In this document: positions 18,692-26,207 of the stretch, piece by piece | How positions within the stretch are numbered: position 1 is the first letter of the stretch | Layout: the number at the start of each line of letters is the position of its first letter | DNA from: Levilinea sp. | GTDB taxonomy: Bacteria > Chloroflexota > Anaerolineae > Anaerolineales > Anaerolineaceae | Direction of reading: 5' to 3' | Assembly: GCA_029975215.1 (NCBI GenBank) | Contig: JARKPO010000057.1 | Coordinates: 1 to 50,760 of the forward strand | DNA: 50,760 nucleotides | Translations under genes and position numbers: made by a program | The notes under the pieces: generated by a model | What the model saw: only the letters and a program-made list of their open reading frames with translations | The model's database searches: none | Told to the model about the DNA's origin: nothing

Positions 18692-18913
18692 ATGGATTCC
18701 GCTCTGCTCGAACGCATTTGCGCCCAGGTCTACCGCCAGTTCCCCGAAGTCAAAGGGGCGCGGCCCAAGGTCAGCCCGTACCCCAATCAGCAATCCTCGC
18801 TGACCTTCCGGGCCAAAGCCAGCCTGCCGGACGGGCGCAGCCTATCGCACACCGTACGGGTCATTGTCGACGCCGCTGGAAAAATCACCAAAACGACCAC
18901 CTCTCGCAGTTAG
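18692..18913 (+). CDS. Small conserved-looking hypothetical protein, FtsZ operon gene 3
   Basis: 73 residues, soluble, with GAGGTC ahead of the ATG and 22 bases after the ftsZ stop. The sequence alternates charged and hydrophobic residues in a pattern suggesting a small alpha/beta fold (helix about 3-20, then strands SSLTFRAKASL, SHTVRVIVD and KITKTTT). I do not recognise the family. Position suggests co-translation with FtsZ; it could bind it, but nothing in the sequence proves this. Confidence 0.7.
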   Translation: MDSALLERICAQVYRQFPEVKGARPKVSPYPNQQSSLTFRAKASLPDGRSLSHTVRVIVDAAGKITKTTTSRS

Positions 18914-18933
18914 ACTCTTCAGGAGGTTCAATC

Positions 18934-19149
18934 ATGCTCAGTCAAACCTGGAAATCTTTCAATCTGGCTTTTTGGAACTGGATTATCCTCACCCTGTCCA
19001 ACAACCATCAGGTACGCCAATGGCTGCCCAAATTTTACCGCGCCTGGAAAGACGGCCGCATTTTTGGCACAGCCGTGCTGTTCATTTTTGCGGGGTTGGC
19101 CAGTTTTTTAAGCGGCTTTGTGTTCATTTTGATGTTTTGGCCGAAATAG
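18934..19149 (+). CDS. Small single-span membrane protein, FtsZ operon gene 4
   Basis: 71 residues; the start is fixed by AGGAGG at 18921-18926. The N-terminal half is amphipathic (KSFNLAFWNWIILTLSNNH), followed by a basic stretch (RAWKDGRIFG) and one strong C-terminal membrane helix (about 46-69) ending FWPK. The form is that of a small membrane tether or regulator. No known family recognised. Gap of 20 bases to the preceding gene. Confidence 0.7.
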   Translation: MLSQTWKSFNLAFWNWIILTLSNNHQVRQWLPKFYRAWKDGRIFGTAVLFIFAGLASFLSGFVFILMFWPK

Positions 19150-19186
19150 AATCATCCACCTGTTGATTAGCGATCGGAGGTTTGGT

Positions 19187-20290
19187 ATGCGTTTCCACTG
19201 GAAAATTCTCGTTCTGTTCTGCCTGGCGCTGCTGGCGCTCGCGGGGTTAACCCTGAGCGCTTCTGCCGCCGGCGAACAAAAGGGGGTTCGTCTGGGGGGG
19301 TTCGCACATCTCAACAGCTCCGATCTGGAGGCCGCCGCCTGGGTGGCGGGAGACCTGGGTCTGGATTGGGTGGCGGTGGAATTGGATTGGGCTGCCTTCA
19401 TGCCCGCGGCCAACGAACCGCCCGATTGGGCCGCTCTTGACCGGGCCGCGGCTGCTGCGCAACAGGGTCATTTTGGCTTGCTGCTGTCGCTCACCAACGC
19501 CCCCGATTGGGCGCGCACCGAAAAAGGCCCTGACGCTCAGGCTGTGCGCTCGCTGATCGAAGCCCTGGTTCAGCGTTACCCCACAGAAATCCGCGCCTAC
19601 GAAGTGTTCCCCGGCGCCAATACAGCCGCAGGCTGGGGTGCTGCGCCCAACCCGCAAGCCTATGTGGAACTGCTGGCTGCTTTAAAACCCGTGCTCCAAT
19701 CCCTCGATCCTGCCCCCATCCTGGTGGCAGGTGGGCTGGTTCCTGTGGCCACCAGCGACCAAGACCAGAACCTCTCCGACCTCACCTTCCTCTCGGCTAT
19801 GTACGACACCGGTCTGGGTCGTCAATTTCCTGTCATCAGCCTGCGGTATCCCCATCTCCAGGGCCGTCCAGATGACCTTCCTCAAGATGAGGAGCCCTTT
19901 CAACTGCGCCACTACGAAGACGTGCGCCGCATCATGATTCAGTACGAACATAAAAATGGACGCCTGTGGATCACCCGCATTTCTCCACCTTCTGGTAGAA
20001 TTGAAACAACCGAAGGTGCGGGAGAGGGGCAAAATGCCCAGGCCGCCTGGCTGAAGGAAGCCATTGTTCTCGCACGCGCTCAGGTGTACATGGATGTCAT
20101 TATCTTCCACAGCCTGACTGCGGATCCAAACGCTCCCCAGGGCCTGGCCTTATTATCCAGCGCGCACGAATACCATCCGTTTTACCAGGATCTGCGCTCG
20201 TGGGTTGCCCTCAATGCACCCGAAGTGGCGGCTGCCCGACACGGCCGCGTCAAAAAAGGCGCCATTGAGAAACAACCGCGAGATTCATGA
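19187..20290 (+). CDS. Secreted glycosidase-fold protein lacking catalytic glutamates, FtsZ operon gene 5
   Basis: 367 residues from ATG 19187 (GGAGG 6 bases before; an ATG 8 codons upstream lacks one). Signal peptide about 1-28 ending SASA. The rest resembles a GH39/GH5-like barrel: VRLGGFAHL and LDWVAVELDW open the barrel, and IRAYEVFPGANTAAGWG aligns by eye with the usual YxxWNEPNxxxxWG, so NEPN has become PGAN; LWITRISPPSG aligns with WITEFGWPSG, so the nucleophile Glu has become Arg. Probably extracytoplasmic and carbohydrate- or peptidoglycan-binding rather than hydrolytic. Its stop overlaps the next start (ATGA). Confidence 0.65.
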   Translation: MRFHWKILVLFCLALLALAGLTLSASAAGEQKGVRLGGFAHLNSSDLEAAAWVAGDLGLDWVAVELDWAAFMPAANEPPDWAALDRAAAAAQQGHFGLLLSLTNAPDWARTEKGPDAQAVRSLIEALVQRYPTEIRAYEVFPGANTAAGWGAAPNPQAYVELLAALKPVLQSLDPAPILVAGGLVPVATSDQDQNLSDLTFLSAMYDTGLGRQFPVISLRYPHLQGRPDDLPQDEEPFQLRHYEDVRRIMIQYEHKNGRLWITRISPPSGRIETTEGAGEGQNAQAAWLKEAIVLARAQVYMDVIIFHSLTADPNAPQGLALLSSAHEYHPFYQDLRSWVALNAPEVAAARHGRVKKGAIEKQPRDS

Positions 20291-20988
20291 GCTCAAAAGT
20301 TCGTATCTTTGTTCTGCTCGTCTTCTGTTTTTTATGCGCCTCGTTGGGAGGTCTTTTGGCTTTGCGCCTCAGCGGTCCTTCTGCTGCGGCCGCCCCTTCT
20401 GCCCTGCCTCCCAAAGCCACTTCCTCCGCCAGCGTTCAGGAGCGCACCAACCTGGTCATCATCCAGGTGAATGATCTGCGCAATTCCTCCCCCCGCCTGG
20501 TTTCCGTGTGGTACAGCATCATCCTGCTGAAAAAACAGCCCTCCCTCACCTTCAAGCCCCTCTTCCCCAGCAAAAAAGACCTCAGCCTGGCCCGCGATTT
20601 GCAGAATAATTTCAGTCTCAATGCCGATCGCCAACCCAAAACAGGCTTCCTGAACACCCTGCAGGATAATCAGGTTCCCTGGGATGCCTGGCTGGTCTTC
20701 GACAGCAAGTCTGGCACAGCCCTGTACAGTTGGGCGCTGGGCAATAGTGCTGCCTTTACTTCCCAAACCCCCGAATCCCCGCGCGACACGTCTCATCTTG
20801 ATCAAGACCGCAGCCTGATCAACGGCATCTGCGACATGCTCAGCATCCCGGCCCAAGACCGCCCGCGCGCATTCGATTGGGACGTGTTGACCTCAGATCA
20901 TTTCGTTACATCTGTAGATCTCAGCTCCGCCCTGGTATTATGGCACCACCTTTCCGATTCATCCCCTCGCTGCAAAATTCACCCCTGA
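20287..20988 (+). CDS. Secreted or anchored protein, weakly LCP-like, FtsZ operon gene 6
   Basis: 233 residues; ATG overlaps the preceding stop (20287-20290), implying coupling. N-terminal hydrophobic helix (about 6-27) followed by an Ala/Pro/Ser-rich linker to residue 55, then a compact domain. NLVIIQVNDLR, VSVWYSIIL and VPWDAWLVFDSKSG recall the beginning and middle of LytR-CpsA-Psr domains, which attach glycopolymers to peptidoglycan, but the conserved Arg and Asp residues of LCP proteins are not clearly present and the protein is short. Treat the family as unassigned. It ends 3 bases from the convergent phosphatase gene, with no terminator visible. Confidence 0.6.
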   Translation: MSSKVRIFVLLVFCFLCASLGGLLALRLSGPSAAAAPSALPPKATSSASVQERTNLVIIQVNDLRNSSPRLVSVWYSIILLKKQPSLTFKPLFPSKKDLSLARDLQNNFSLNADRQPKTGFLNTLQDNQVPWDAWLVFDSKSGTALYSWALGNSAAFTSQTPESPRDTSHLDQDRSLINGICDMLSIPAQDRPRAFDWDVLTSDHFVTSVDLSSALVLWHHLSDSSPRCKIHP

Positions 20989-20991
20989 ACC

Positions 20992-21708
20992 TCAGCTCAC
21001 CAGATCCACTGGCAGATGACAGAGCCGGTTCATATACGCCACCCGCTTTTCATCCGCGTAAAAATCCAGCCGGGTGACGCCGGTATTGTTCAAGGCAAAC
21101 CAAAACGTCTCATCGCCATCCAGGCCCAAGATCATGCGCATGAACACGTTGTAAAAGCCCGCGTGGCTCACCACCGCCACGCGATCTTGCGTGCCGCCGT
21201 GCCGCTCCAAGAGCAGAGCCAACAGCCGCTGCGCCCGCTCCACGCGCTCTTCTCGGGTCTCAAACGGACGGTTCCACCAGCCCTGCGGGTTTAAGCCCTC
21301 CGGCAAGGTCAGCTCCGGAAAACGCTCCGCCAATTCCTGCGGGCGCTTCCCTGGCAGCCCATTGCGCTCCCCCGTGTCAAAATCATCCAGATAAATTCCC
21401 CCTGCCTCGTGCAAATCCTTCAAAGCCACCAACGGCACCCCCACCGTGCGCGACAACGCCAGGCCAGTTTCAATGGCCCGCACCATCAGGCTGCAGTACA
21501 GGTGAGTAAAGCCCGTGCGTTCGCCGGGTTCTTCAGGGCCCAGTTCCTTACCCACCGGCAAAGCCGCGTAAAAAGCCGCCAGCCGCCGCGCCTGTTCCTG
21601 GCCCAGCCGGCTCAGCTCTGGGTCTTCGTTGCGCCCCTTCGATTCACCCGTCTGCAGAAACAGCAGGTTGTTATTGGATTGGGCGTGCCGGATAAAATAC
21701 AGATGCAT
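20992..21708 (-). CDS. Histidine phosphatase family (phosphoglycerate mutase-like) protein
   Basis: 238 residues. The catalytic RHAQSNNN (RHG-type motif) is at residues 7-14; the second conserved His lies in VAVVSHAGFYN near residue 180; HLYCSLMVRAIETG supplies the usual acid-loop arginine region. Branch-2 enzymes of this kind dephosphorylate small phosphorylated metabolites or act as cofactor-dependent mutases. GGAGGAG precedes the ATG. Monocistronic, convergent with the FtsZ operon and divergent from slyD. The substrate is not deducible. Confidence 0.87.
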   Translation of the reverse strand: MHLYFIRHAQSNNNLLFLQTGESKGRNEDPELSRLGQEQARRLAAFYAALPVGKELGPEEPGERTGFTHLYCSLMVRAIETGLALSRTVGVPLVALKDLHEAGGIYLDDFDTGERNGLPGKRPQELAERFPELTLPEGLNPQGWWNRPFETREERVERAQRLLALLLERHGGTQDRVAVVSHAGFYNVFMRMILGLDGDETFWFALNNTGVTRLDFYADEKRVAYMNRLCHLPVDLVS

Positions 21709-21754
21709 AAGGTCTCCTCCGCGATGTTGCCGCCAGTTTTTAAGGGTTCCATGT

Positions 21755-21760
21755 TATAAT
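21755..21760 (+). promoter_or_regulatory. -10 box for the SlyD-type gene
   Basis: Perfect TATAAT 52 bases before the GTG start; no clear -35 at standard spacing. Confidence 0.5.
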
Positions 21761-21812
21761 CAATCGCTTGTTTGGCGCGGCCCAGTCCGTCCATACTTAA
21801 TAAGGAGAGAAA

Positions 21813-22394
21813 GTGAGCACAAATCAAACCAAACCTAGTGTTGTGGCGGACGATATTGTCGTAAGCCTGGATTATACCTTGACCGTCGAAAATGAGATCA
21901 TGGATTCTTCGGAAGAAGGCGAACCGTTGGAATTCCTGGTCGGCCACCAAAACGTCATCCCCGGCCTGGAACGTCAGCTCTACGGCATGACCATCGGCGA
22001 CAGCAAAGAGGTGGATGTGGCCGCTGCGGATGCCTACGGCACCGTGGATCCCGAAGCCATCGTCAATATTCCCCGCGATCAATTCCCTGCCGATATCCCC
22101 CTGGAAGTGGACATCCAGCTTCAGGTCAAGGATATGGACGGCGACATTATGGACGCGCGCATTGTGGAAGTCAGCGCCGATTCAGTGCGCCTCGATTTCA
22201 ACCACCCCCTGGCCGGAAAAGACCTGCATTTCTCGGTGAAAGTCGTGGATCTGCGCGCCGCCACCGAAGAAGAACTGGCCCATGGCCATGTGCACGGCAG
22301 CGACTTTGACGATGAACTCCTCGACGAAGACTACTTCGACGACGAAGAAGGCGAGTGGGAAGACGAAGAGGAAGAAGACGAGGATAAGAAGTAA
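21813..22394 (+). CDS. slyD: SlyD-type FKBP peptidyl-prolyl isomerase
   Basis: 193 residues, GTG start chosen because AGGAG (21803-21807) lies 5 bases upstream. Domain order is that of SlyD: FKBP half (VVSLDYTLTVENEIMDSS), inserted chaperone flap with GMTIGDSKEVDVAAADAYG, then the second FKBP half (VRLDFNHPLAGKDLHFSVKVVDLR). In E. coli the family folds proteins and donates Ni through a His-rich tail; here the tail after residue 165 is almost entirely Asp/Glu with a few His (HGHVHG), which could bind divalent metals differently. Own promoter and terminator. Confidence 0.92.
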   Translation: MSTNQTKPSVVADDIVVSLDYTLTVENEIMDSSEEGEPLEFLVGHQNVIPGLERQLYGMTIGDSKEVDVAAADAYGTVDPEAIVNIPRDQFPADIPLEVDIQLQVKDMDGDIMDARIVEVSADSVRLDFNHPLAGKDLHFSVKVVDLRAATEEELAHGHVHGSDFDDELLDEDYFDDEEGEWEDEEEEDEDKK

Positions 22395-22423
22395 TTCCTT
22401 GTGACCATCGTTGTGTCAAATCA

Positions 22424-22453
22424 GGGTCTGGCCGCACATGCCAGGCCCTTTTT
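22424..22453 (+). terminator. Terminator of the SlyD-type gene
   Basis: Stem GGGTCTGGC/GCCAGGCCC (22424-22432, 22440-22448; one G-U pair), 7-base loop, then TTTTT. Confidence 0.88.
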
Positions 22454-22487
22454 GCTGCCTGCCCGCAAATCCTGCAGCGGTAAAGTC

Positions 22488-22516
22488 TTGCCCTTTGCCC
22501 TCCGGCTGGATATACT
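22488..22516 (+). promoter_or_regulatory. Promoter of the PH-SHOCT gene
   Basis: TTGCCC (22488-22493), a 17-base spacer and TATACT (22511-22516). Predicted start near 22523, 40 bases before the coding start. Confidence 0.6.
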
Positions 22517-22561
22517 AAACCATAATTGCATTCATTCCCTGGCTTATGAAAGGCAGACGTG

Positions 22562-23206
22562 ATGCCCCTCGAGACCTACCTTAAACAGCTCCTCGGCGAA
22601 AACGAAAAAGTCCTGCTGGTCACCCACCAACATTGGTTCCGCCTCATTCAGGAAATATTCCTGGAAGTGGTGCTGGCGCTGGTCATCATCCTTGTCTTCA
22701 CCGGCATTCAACTGGCTGTGCTGCCCAACCCGCTCTTTTCCTTAGGGTATTTCCTGATCATCATCCCCCTGGTGAGCCTGGCGCGGGATGTCATCATCTG
22801 GTACAACCATCAATACATCGTCACCAACCGCCGCGTCATCCAAATTTTTGGCGTCATCAACAAGAACGTCACCGATTCTTCACTGGAAAAAGTCAACGAC
22901 GTCAAAATGGTGCAGTCCTTCTTTGGGCGTATCTTTAACTACGGCGATGTGGAAATCCTCACCGCCAGCGAGCTGGGCGTCAACCGTTTCACCAAAATTG
23001 GCGACCCCATCCGCTTTAAAACCGTCATGCTCAATGCCAAAGGCAAATTGGACAGCGGTGAACATCTGCGCCCCGCCGGGGCTGCCGCCGAACAGCGCGA
23101 AGATATCCCCGCCCTCATCGAACGCCTGGGCCTCATGCGTGATAAGGGCTGGGTGACCGAAGAAGAATTTCAGGCTAAAAAGACCGATCTGCTGCGGCGG
23201 CTCTAA
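22562..23206 (+). CDS. Membrane protein with bacterial PH (YdbS-like) domain and SHOCT tail
   Basis: 214 residues from ATG 22562; the GTG one codon earlier is in frame, and AAAGG stands 8 bases before the ATG. Two adjacent membrane helices (about 30-75) are followed by a bPH domain (YIVTNRRVIQIFGVINKNVTDSSLEKVNDVKMVQSFFGR), the usual YdbS/YdbT arrangement, and a short C-terminal SHOCT motif (LIERLGLMRDKGWVTEEEFQAKKTDLL). The role of such proteins is poorly known; envelope stress and protein-lipid assembly have been suggested for relatives. Single-gene unit with its own promoter and terminator. Confidence 0.85.
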   Translation: MPLETYLKQLLGENEKVLLVTHQHWFRLIQEIFLEVVLALVIILVFTGIQLAVLPNPLFSLGYFLIIIPLVSLARDVIIWYNHQYIVTNRRVIQIFGVINKNVTDSSLEKVNDVKMVQSFFGRIFNYGDVEILTASELGVNRFTKIGDPIRFKTVMLNAKGKLDSGEHLRPAGAAAEQREDIPALIERLGLMRDKGWVTEEEFQAKKTDLLRRL

Positions 23207-23230
23207 CCAGCCCCCAGCTCACCCCCACCG

Positions 23231-23272
23231 CGAACCGCAGGATGACCCTCTGTCTGCGGTTCGTTTGTTTTT
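23231..23272 (+). terminator. Terminator of the PH-SHOCT gene
   Basis: Perfect 10-bp stem CGAACCGCAG/CTGCGGTTCG (23231-23240, 23254-23263), 13-base loop, then TTTGTTTTT. Confidence 0.88.
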
Positions 23273-23280
23273 CAACGCGG

Positions 23281-25164
23281 CTATTGAAAACCCCACTTCT
23301 CAAAATGCTCCAGCCCGCCGATCACCGACAGCGTGCGCCACACATACGGCTGGGTCAGCATGGTACGCTTATGCCAAAAGAGCGGAATCACAACCGCGTC
23401 TTCATCCACCAACACATGTTCCGCCGCGGCGAAGGCTTCCATCCGCCGCAGGCCATCCAGCTCGCGGGCAGCCTCGCTCAGCGCGTTCTCAAAAGCCGGG
23501 TTGTAGTATTGGATGCCGGTAAAGTTGGGGTTCACAGCCCCACCCATGCCAAATTCTTCCTTGATGAAGTCGTTGGCATCCGGGTACTGATAACAGTGCA
23601 TCCCCCGCCACATCTGCGGCGCGGGAACTCCCGCCACCGCTGCGCGAAAGTCCTTCAGCGGCTTTTCGTCCAGCTTCACCCTCACCCCCAACACTTGCTG
23701 CCACTGCTCGGCCAACCCTTCGGCAATTCTCCGCTGGGTTTCGCCCTCTGGGAAAGTCAGAGTCAGGTCCACCCCCTCAGGCATCAGAGCAAATTCACGC
23801 AGGTACCCGGCCAGTTCATCTTGCGCGGCCTGCGGGTCAAAGCGCACCCCCAGGTCAGGGAACATCTCCGGGCTGGCGGGCGCTCCCACCAGTCCAGGCG
23901 TGCTGAACCAAAAAGCTGGGTCGGCTAACCCATCCAGGAATTTCGCCGCCAAAGCCGGCCGGTCCAGTGCCAAAGAAAGCGCCCGCCGCACGCGCCGGTC
24001 TTTTACCACCGCCGCCTGTGAATTGAACGCCAGGTAGGTAGTGCACAGCTCTGGTGCGCTGCCCACCAGGGCGTTCAGTTGGGGATCAGCGCGCACCGCT
24101 GCCACCGCATCCGGCGGCACGCTGACCACATCCATTTCCCCGCGCTGAAAAGCCGCCAGCGCCACATGCCCGTCCATCGCCGTCCATTCTAACTGGCCGA
24201 TGCGCGGCTTGGGGATATTATCCTGACCCGGCCAGTAGGGATTCTCAATCAGCGTGATGCGCGTGTTGGGCGCCCACTCTTTCAGCAGATACGGCCCATA
24301 GGATTGAAAATACGCTGCTTCGGTCCACTGCTGTGGATAAGCGTTGTGACATTCATCCCCCTCGATCAGCCAGCGCGGCTGCGCGCGTACCATCGCCAGG
24401 CCCATCAGCAAAGCGTAATGCGAACCCGGTTCGTTAAAACGCACCTCCAGGGTCAAATCATCCAGCACCTTGATGCGCGGATAATCCTCTTCTACCACCC
24501 CCTGATGGTATAAATCCGCCCCCTCGATCAAATTCACCAGCAGGCTGGCTGCTTCTGACCGTGTATCGGCTTTCAGCGTGCGCAAAATGCCGTAGCGAAA
24601 ATCCTCCGCCCGCAAAAAGCGCTGCTGGCCGTCGCAATCTTCCACCGGAAACGCCTGGTTGCGGCTGGCGTCCCACCGCACCCAGGCCACATCCCCCCGC
24701 AGGAAAAAGGTGTACACCCGTCCATCCGCCGAGACGTTCCAGGCCTGGGCAATCCCCGGCTCTAACTGCGCGGTCTGCTCGTTGATGCGCGTCAGCCCGG
24801 GCAAAGTCTCTTCCACAATTTGCAGCCCATTGGCATGGTTATTCAGCGCCACCCAGGCCGGGTCAATCACCACCCCGCCGCCAGGGTCCATCGCCAAGCG
24901 CAGGCGGTTGGCCTCCTGCGGCGAAAGAGTCGGCGGTGCGGCCGGCGTGGCCGTGTCCCGCCGCACAGGCGGCTGGCGGGTGGGGGTGGGTGTCTGAGTC
25001 GGCAAGGGCGTCCACGTGGGCAAGGGGGTCGGCGTGGGCGAGATCACCCACGCAGCCGCTCTGGCACCCCAGGGCGAACGCACCGCCCACCACCCCAAAC
25101 CAATGCACAGCCCCAACCCGGCCAGGCTGAGCAGCGCAAAAATCCATCGGGTTCGACGAGCCAT
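23281..25164 (-). CDS. Membrane-anchored solute-binding protein, family 5 (peptide/oligopeptide type)
   Basis: 627 residues. One N-terminal membrane helix (about 7-28), not a lipobox, and a Pro/Thr-rich spacer (about 42-75) hold a full SBP_bac_5 domain: GLTRINEQTAQLEPGIAQAWNVSADGRVYTFFLR is the family entry motif and RRALSLALDRPALAAKF the typical central one. These proteins deliver peptides, nickel or sugars to Opp/Dpp-like permeases. No permease or ATPase lies nearby, so it is an orphan that may work with a transporter encoded elsewhere or act as a sensor partner. It is transcribed alone; the CHASE-GGDEF gene starts divergently 137 bases away. Confidence 0.88.
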   Translation of the reverse strand: MARRTRWIFALLSLAGLGLCIGLGWWAVRSPWGARAAAWVISPTPTPLPTWTPLPTQTPTPTRQPPVRRDTATPAAPPTLSPQEANRLRLAMDPGGGVVIDPAWVALNNHANGLQIVEETLPGLTRINEQTAQLEPGIAQAWNVSADGRVYTFFLRGDVAWVRWDASRNQAFPVEDCDGQQRFLRAEDFRYGILRTLKADTRSEAASLLVNLIEGADLYHQGVVEEDYPRIKVLDDLTLEVRFNEPGSHYALLMGLAMVRAQPRWLIEGDECHNAYPQQWTEAAYFQSYGPYLLKEWAPNTRITLIENPYWPGQDNIPKPRIGQLEWTAMDGHVALAAFQRGEMDVVSVPPDAVAAVRADPQLNALVGSAPELCTTYLAFNSQAAVVKDRRVRRALSLALDRPALAAKFLDGLADPAFWFSTPGLVGAPASPEMFPDLGVRFDPQAAQDELAGYLREFALMPEGVDLTLTFPEGETQRRIAEGLAEQWQQVLGVRVKLDEKPLKDFRAAVAGVPAPQMWRGMHCYQYPDANDFIKEEFGMGGAVNPNFTGIQYYNPAFENALSEAARELDGLRRMEAFAAAEHVLVDEDAVVIPLFWHKRTMLTQPYVWRTLSVIGGLEHFEKWGFQ

Positions 25165-25170
25165 AGGCTA

Positions 25171-25176
25171 ATTATA
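25171..25176 (-). promoter_or_regulatory. -10 box for a leaderless mRNA of the solute-binding protein gene
   Basis: TATAAT on the minus strand ends 6 bases before the ATG (25162-25164). The transcript would begin at the start codon. No Shine-Dalgarno; -35 not obvious. Confidence 0.55.
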
Positions 25177-25209
25177 CTTGCTTCCCCACCCCTGCCGCTA
25201 AACTGCCAG

Positions 25210-25239
25210 TTGTTTTTTACCCTCACCTTATGGCATAAT
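25210..25239 (+). promoter_or_regulatory. Possible promoter of the CHASE-GGDEF gene
   Basis: TTGTTT (25210-25215), an 18-base spacer and CATAAT (25234-25239). Predicted start near 25246, giving a leader of about 55 bases. The ribosome site before ATG 25301 is weak. Confidence 0.4.
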
Positions 25240-25300
25240 GAAAAACGATTAAGATCTAATTACGCGGTAATTTCGCTCCTACTGATCGGATGGCTGTTGG

Positions 25301-26068
25301 ATGAAGAAGCGCACCATTTATATCGCCACCGCTTTGCTCTTGTTGATCCTTATGGGATCCATGATCCTGGTGGTGCAGCTCCTGGAAGCCACCTACCATG
25401 CCGAACAAAACAAGGATTTTCAGCAGCTGCTGGAAGTTCACGGCAGCCAGATTCAGCTGCAAGTTAACCGTTCCCTCTCGGCCGGGCTGGCCCTCTCCAT
25501 GCTCATCCATCAGAACAACGGCGTGGTGCCGGGCTTTTCGTCCCTGTCCGAAAACATGACCAAAATCTACAGCGGGATCGATTCCATCTATCTGGCTCCT
25601 GGGGGACTGGTCTCGCAGGCTTACAACCCCAACAGCGGACAAAGTTTCCTGGGGATCAACGTATTCGACCACCCCGCCTACGCCCAAACCGCCCGTGCAG
25701 CCCGTGACGAACACCGCATGATCCTGTATGCCCCGGTGCGTACCTCGGCAGGTCAATCTGGCATCATGGGCTGGCAGCCGGTGTATTTGCTCACCCCCGA
25801 TCAGCACGAGTACTTCTGGGGATTTGTCCTCATCAGCATAGATTTTTCGGACCTGACCCAGGTGGGCAGTCTGGCCAACCTTCGCGAACACGGGTTGAAC
25901 TACAAACTCACCTTTGAAGACCAGCTTACCCCCTACCGCGGCCTGGTAGACGCCAACTCCCCTGCGCGCCTGCAAAATCCCCTGAACCACACCTTCACGG
26001 TCAACAACTTACAGTTCACCCTTTCGGCCGCCCCTGCCGAAGGTTGGAAAACCTCTCCTGGTTACTAA
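25301..26068 (+). pseudogene. CHASE sensor half of a diguanylate cyclase (ends at a frameshift)
   Basis: 255 residues as read. An N-terminal membrane helix (about 5-27) is followed by an extracellular CHASE domain, recognised by GIDSIYLAPGGLVSQAYNP, the DHPAYAQTARAARDEHRM region and SGIMGWQPVYLL; CHASE domains sense small extracellular ligands. The frame stops at TAA 26066-26068 just where a second membrane helix should follow. Reading on with one A of the run at 26048-26051 skipped gives an uninterrupted helix (PGLAAALLSSIFISFLVYRLL) that runs straight into the GAF-GGDEF part. It is therefore the first half of one gene (25301-27281). Confidence 0.8.
26048..26051 (+). other. Frameshift site in the CHASE-GAF-GGDEF gene
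   Basis: Run of four A's in TGG-AAAA-CC. Removing one A turns TGG AAA ACC TCT CCT GGT TAC TAA into TGG AAA CCT CTC CTG GTT ACT AAC and restores an open frame to 27281. It may be a sequencing or assembly error in a homopolymer, a real mutation or a +1 shift; no known programmed-shift signal is evident. Confidence 0.7.
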
Positions 26069-26207
26069 CCCCGGCCTGGCTGCTGCCCTGCTTTCATCCA
26101 TTTTCATCTCGTTCCTGGTTTACCGCCTGCTTACCCAAAGCCGACAGATCGCCCAAACCAACATCACCCTGAAAAGTGAGATTGCCCGGCGTCAGGCCCT
26201 CTCGGAA

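Noticed and set aside
26040..26070. Programmed +1 frameshift in the CHASE-GGDEF gene
   Set aside because: No internal Shine-Dalgarno-like stimulator, slow codon or stop at the shift as in prfB; a homopolymer error or mutation is simpler.
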